Positions 6,906-8,422 of a stretch of 8,422 nt of DNA are shown here, piece after piece. Each line of letters starts with the position of its first letter. The first letter of the stretch is position 1. The position numbers were made by a program, and so were the translations under genes. The DNA comes from Rhodospirillaceae bacterium (lineage in GTDB: Bacteria > Pseudomonadota > Alphaproteobacteria > UBA8366 > GCA-2717185), in assembly GCA_028817685.1 (NCBI GenBank), contig JAPPPC010000454.1:1-8422 (forward strand). Reading direction: 5' to 3'. The notes under the pieces were generated by a model. It saw only the letters and a program-made list of their open reading frames with translations. It had not been told where the DNA came from and did not search any database.

Positions 6906-7020
6906 TTTGAAGTCTCCTTGTTTGGAGCAAGATACGCAGCGAGGGTTAGAAAAAGTGATCGAAATTTCAGAAAACGCGCCTAAAAATTGTGTGTTGAGAC
7001 AAAGAGTGAAATAATTAGGC
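6906..7020. promoter_or_regulatory. AT-rich divergent control region (PLP enzyme / Lrp regulator)
   Basis: This 115-base gap must hold the promoters of both divergent genes. It is AT-rich, with A- and T-tracts and an 8-bp palindrome GAAATTTC (6961-6968), features that suit Lrp/AsnC binding, which favours flexible AT-rich DNA. No convincing -35/-10 pair stands out on either strand. The PLP gene has a strong Shine-Dalgarno. The Lrp gene has only AAAGAG, 14 bases before its ATG, so that start is weakly supported or leaderless. Autoregulation plus control of the PLP gene is the usual arrangement for such pairs, but here it is an inference. Confidence 0.5.
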
Positions 7021-7464
7021 ATGCATGAGAAACTTGACCAGATCGATCACCGAATACTGGATATCCTGAGCGAGAACGCGGACCTTCCGAATAAGGTGCT
7101 CGCCGATAAGGCGGGTCTTTCGCAGTCGGCGTGCCTCAGGCGTGTAAAAAATTTAAAGAGGATAGGCGCAATCCAGCGGATCGTGGCTGTTGTCGATCCC
7201 GATTGTATCGAACGGCGCCTTACAGCGGTTGTAACCGTGAAGTTCGAACGTCACGGGCCTCAGCATCGAAAAAGTTTCTTCGAGCAACTGAGAAAAGAAA
7301 AAGCGATCTCTCAATGCTACATGGTTGCCGGTGAAATCGGCAGTGTGCTGATCCTTAATGTTGTCGATATGGATGAGTATACGCAAATCGCAGACAGGCT
7401 TTTTCATGCCGACGAAAACGTTGCCGCGTTCACGACATATATGGTCATGGAAGAGCTAAAATGA
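7021..7464 (+). CDS. Lrp/AsnC family transcriptional regulator
   Basis: This 147-residue protein has the standard Lrp/AsnC layout. An N-terminal winged HTH covers residues 4-52 (LDQIDHRILDILSENADLP…, with recognition helix LSQSACLRRVKNLKRIGAI). A linker, IQRIVAVVDPDCI, follows, then a RAM effector-binding and oligomerisation domain at about 66-145 (LTAVVTVKFE…, VAGEIGSVLIL). These proteins form dimers to octamers, wrap DNA and respond to amino acids. The usual aromatic-acidic pair after the RAM glycine (as in G-x-Y-D) is replaced here by GEIGS, which may alter the effector. Position and orientation suggest control of the divergent PLP enzyme. ATG 7021 gives the expected N-terminus, although its ribosome binding site is weak. 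G+C is near 48% in a sampled line, well below the amidohydrolase genes. Confidence 0.92.
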   Translation: MHEKLDQIDHRILDILSENADLPNKVLADKAGLSQSACLRRVKNLKRIGAIQRIVAVVDPDCIERRLTAVVTVKFERHGPQHRKSFFEQLRKEKAISQCYMVAGEIGSVLILNVVDMDEYTQIADRLFHADENVAAFTTYMVMEELK

Positions 7465-7577
7465 TTGGGTGAGTAGATCGGTCTGATGTCTCCATTTGGC
7501 TATCCTCGGCTGTCGCAGTCAGGTTGGAGACCTCGCGCTGATGATGTCCGTTTCCCGCCGGGTTCCGGGCGTGCCTA

Positions 7578-7596
7578 ACGCGTCACGCTGACGCGT
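7578..7596. other. perfect stem-loop between convergent genes
   Basis: ACGCGTCA (7578-7585) pairs with TGACGCGT (7589-7596) over a three-base loop, an 8-bp perfect stem. An outer inverted pair, CCGGGTT (7558-7564) and AACCCGG (7608-7614), brackets it. It lies between the Lrp gene end (7464) and the TetR gene end (7646), where a two-way terminator would be expected. The neighbouring A-run (7597-7601) is on the wrong side for a U-tract on the plus strand, and on the minus strand the U-run precedes the stem. Termination by this element is therefore uncertain. Confidence 0.35.
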
Positions 7597-7645
7597 AAAA
7601 ATGACCCAACCCGGAAATCCCGAATGCACGAAGCGATCTCGAGGT

Positions 7646-8257
7646 TTAGGTCTCGACCGCGTAGTGATTTAAGAACATCGCAACGCAATCCTCCATTATT
7701 CCGGACGTATCCTGCTTGGACCCAAGGAAGAATTCAGGCCAGAAGAAGAAGGTCTTTACCAGGCCCAGCAACTGGCTCGCCGCATAGTTCGGGTCCGCCC
7801 TGCGAAGCACGCCGGCATCCATCGCATCGGCAATCAGTTGAGTGATGGGATAGTCATGCGTGGCCATTTCCGAAAAAAAGGCCTGAGACCGCTTCAGGTC
7901 CCTCAACAGCTCTGAGATCACCATTCGGTTCAAACCGATTGTCTGGCTTTCGGTGATGACCCCGACATACGTCTCCAAGGCTTCGGACAATTGCTGTTTC
8001 AGCGGCCGGTCCGGGTCATAGGGAACCGGCGCCATCGTGCTGTTCCGCGCCATCATGATTTCTGCGATGGCGTCGAAGAGATCTTCCTTGCTTGGAAAGT
8101 GGTTGTAGAGCGTCCGGCTCGATACGGAGGCGCGTTTCGCGATGTTTGTCGTTTTTGCACCCAGGAAACCCTGCTCCTGGAACTCCGCAATCGCTGCCTC
8201 GATGATCGCTTGCCGTTTTTTATCCCTTAGAATCAATGGATAATTCCCATTTCTCAA
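7646..8257 (-). CDS. TetR/AcrR family transcriptional regulator
   Basis: This is a 203-residue repressor-type protein. The N-terminal TetR HTH is clear: RQAIIEAAIAEFQEQGF (15-31), TTNIAKRASVSSRTLYNHF (36-54), then PSKEDLFDAI. The rest is a helical ligand and dimer domain of the AefR-like type (VISELLRDLKRSQAFF…). The product probably binds the two GTAAA-N8-TTTAC sites just upstream and represses itself and the divergent hydrolase until a small ligand is bound. The start is not settled. No in-frame ATG exists before the HTH. TTG 8255-8257 is the longest start, but it has no ribosome binding site and lies five bases from an operator. TTG 8234-8236 has GGGA about nine bases upstream and would give 196 residues. 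G+C is lower than in the left half of the window. Confidence 0.9.
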   Translation of the reverse strand: MRNGNYPLILRDKKRQAIIEAAIAEFQEQGFLGAKTTNIAKRASVSSRTLYNHFPSKEDLFDAIAEIMMARNSTMAPVPYDPDRPLKQQLSEALETYVGVITESQTIGLNRMVISELLRDLKRSQAFFSEMATHDYPITQLIADAMDAGVLRRADPNYAASQLLGLVKTFFFWPEFFLGSKQDTSGIMEDCVAMFLNHYAVET

Positions 8258-8261
8258 AAAA

Positions 8262-8279
8262 GTAAAATTATCTATTTAC
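8262..8279. promoter_or_regulatory. putative TetR operator, site 1
   Basis: GTAAAATTATCTATTTAC is an 18-bp imperfect palindrome of the form GTAAA-N8-TTTAC. Its flanks extend the symmetry to 11-bp arms (8256-8266 and 8275-8285). It lies against the tetR start. A -10-like GATAAT on the minus strand (8267-8272) falls inside it, so a bound repressor would block tetR transcription. It matches the reverse complement of site 2 at 16 of 18 positions. Its link to this TetR protein is inferred from position. Confidence 0.6.
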
Positions 8280-8301
8280 TTTTTTGATCACGATACTAAA
8301 T

Positions 8302-8319
8302 GTAAACAAATAATTTTAC
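8302..8319. promoter_or_regulatory. putative TetR operator, site 2
   Basis: GTAAACAAATAATTTTAC is a second GTAAA-N8-TTTAC palindrome whose centre is exactly 40 bp from that of site 1. The sites are in opposite orientation, so 8258-8271 and 8310-8323 form a perfect 14-bp inverted repeat. Site 2 lies 29 bases before the ATG of the divergent hydrolase and would cover its promoter or early transcribed region. Two sites about four helical turns apart suit two dimers on one face of the DNA. Confidence 0.6.
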
Positions 8320-8348
8320 TTTTCAATATCAAAGTCTGGAGACGCGTT

Positions 8349-8422
8349 ATGGCACAGTCGTTCGAGCCCGGTACAAACAAAGTCAGCTTCAAGAGCAAGG
8401 GGGTCAATCTTGTCGGCAACCT
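8349..8422 (+). CDS. probable alpha/beta hydrolase, 5' end only
   Basis: The gene runs off the window after 24 codons. ATG 8349-8351 has GGAG seven bases upstream (8338-8341). The visible residues include NKVSFKSKGVNLVGNL, which resembles the first strands of alpha/beta hydrolases of the dienelactone-hydrolase/YcjY-like kind (V-x-F-x-S-x-G-x-x-L-x-G-x-L). No catalytic residue is within view, so the family call rests on this short stretch and the function is open. It is divergent from the TetR gene and shares its operator region, so it is the likely regulated target. Confidence 0.6.
   Translation, partial: MAQSFEPGTNKVSFKSKGVNLVGN

Noticed and set aside
6906..7022. ATG at 7020-7022 as the start of the PLP enzyme (410 residues)
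   Set aside because: It would overlap the divergent Lrp start, adds 39 residues with no family likeness, and has no ribosome binding site. ATG 6905 has AAGGAG at good spacing.
7488..7531. GTCTCCA (7488-7494) / TGGAGAC (7525-7531) inverted repeat after the Lrp gene as a terminator
   Set aside because: The loop is 30 bases and no U-run follows, so it is too weak to call.
5477..7614. 13-base direct repeat TGACCCAACCCGG at 5477-5489 and 7602-7614 flanking the PLP/Lrp unit
   Set aside because: About one chance 13-base match is expected in a window of this size, the flanks do not match, and no transposase or integrase is present, so it is not evidence for attachment sites.

Overview
The window looks like chromosomal DNA of a GC-rich Alphaproteobacterium, possibly Rhodospirillales-like. 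The grounds are the PEP-CTERM exported protein, the Lrp, LuxR and TetR regulator types, the ATZ/TRZ-type amidohydrolases, and an intergenic hairpin repeat built around GTCCCGCA/TGCGGGAC. This taxonomic call is an inference. No rRNA, tRNA, CRISPR array, transposase or integrase was seen.

Layout. (a) 1-906: a secreted PEP-CTERM protein gene on the minus strand, with a near-perfect hairpin against its ribosome binding site and a second strong stem-loop between it and luxR. (b) 907-2030: a LuxR-type regulator on the minus strand whose sensor half and DNA-binding half lie in different frames. One missing base near 1201-1205 would rejoin them into 374 residues. A good sigma70-like promoter with a palindrome inside its spacer precedes it at 2112-2140. 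(c) 2194-5371: two distantly paralogous amidohydrolase-superfamily enzymes of the ATZ/TRZ (deaminase/chlorohydrolase) type, transcribed away from each other across a 307-base gap holding two GC-rich hairpins. (d) 5372-5789: 418 bases with no convincing gene. (e) 5790-7464: a threonine-synthase-like PLP enzyme on the minus strand and a divergent Lrp/AsnC regulator on the plus strand, with an AT-rich shared control region. (f) 7465-7645: a short convergent gap with a perfect stem-loop. (g) 7646-8422: a TetR-family repressor on the minus strand and the first 24 codons of a probable alpha/beta hydrolase on the plus strand. Between them are two copies of GTAAA-N8-TTTAC with centres exactly 40 bp apart.

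How the genes may work together. The window is a string of small catabolic or regulatory units, not one long operon. The LuxR protein, if functional, is the nearest candidate regulator of the amidohydrolase pair. The Lrp protein probably controls the adjacent PLP enzyme and itself. The TetR protein probably represses itself and the hydrolase. Base composition falls sharply to the right of about 5790, which suggests a different origin for that half.

I see no clearly new multi-gene system. The observations most worth following are the paired TetR operators, the cysteine-free relic of a zinc ribbon and altered phosphate loop in the PLP enzyme, the LuxR frameshift, and the second amidohydrolase, which lacks the usual HNPxSN loop.
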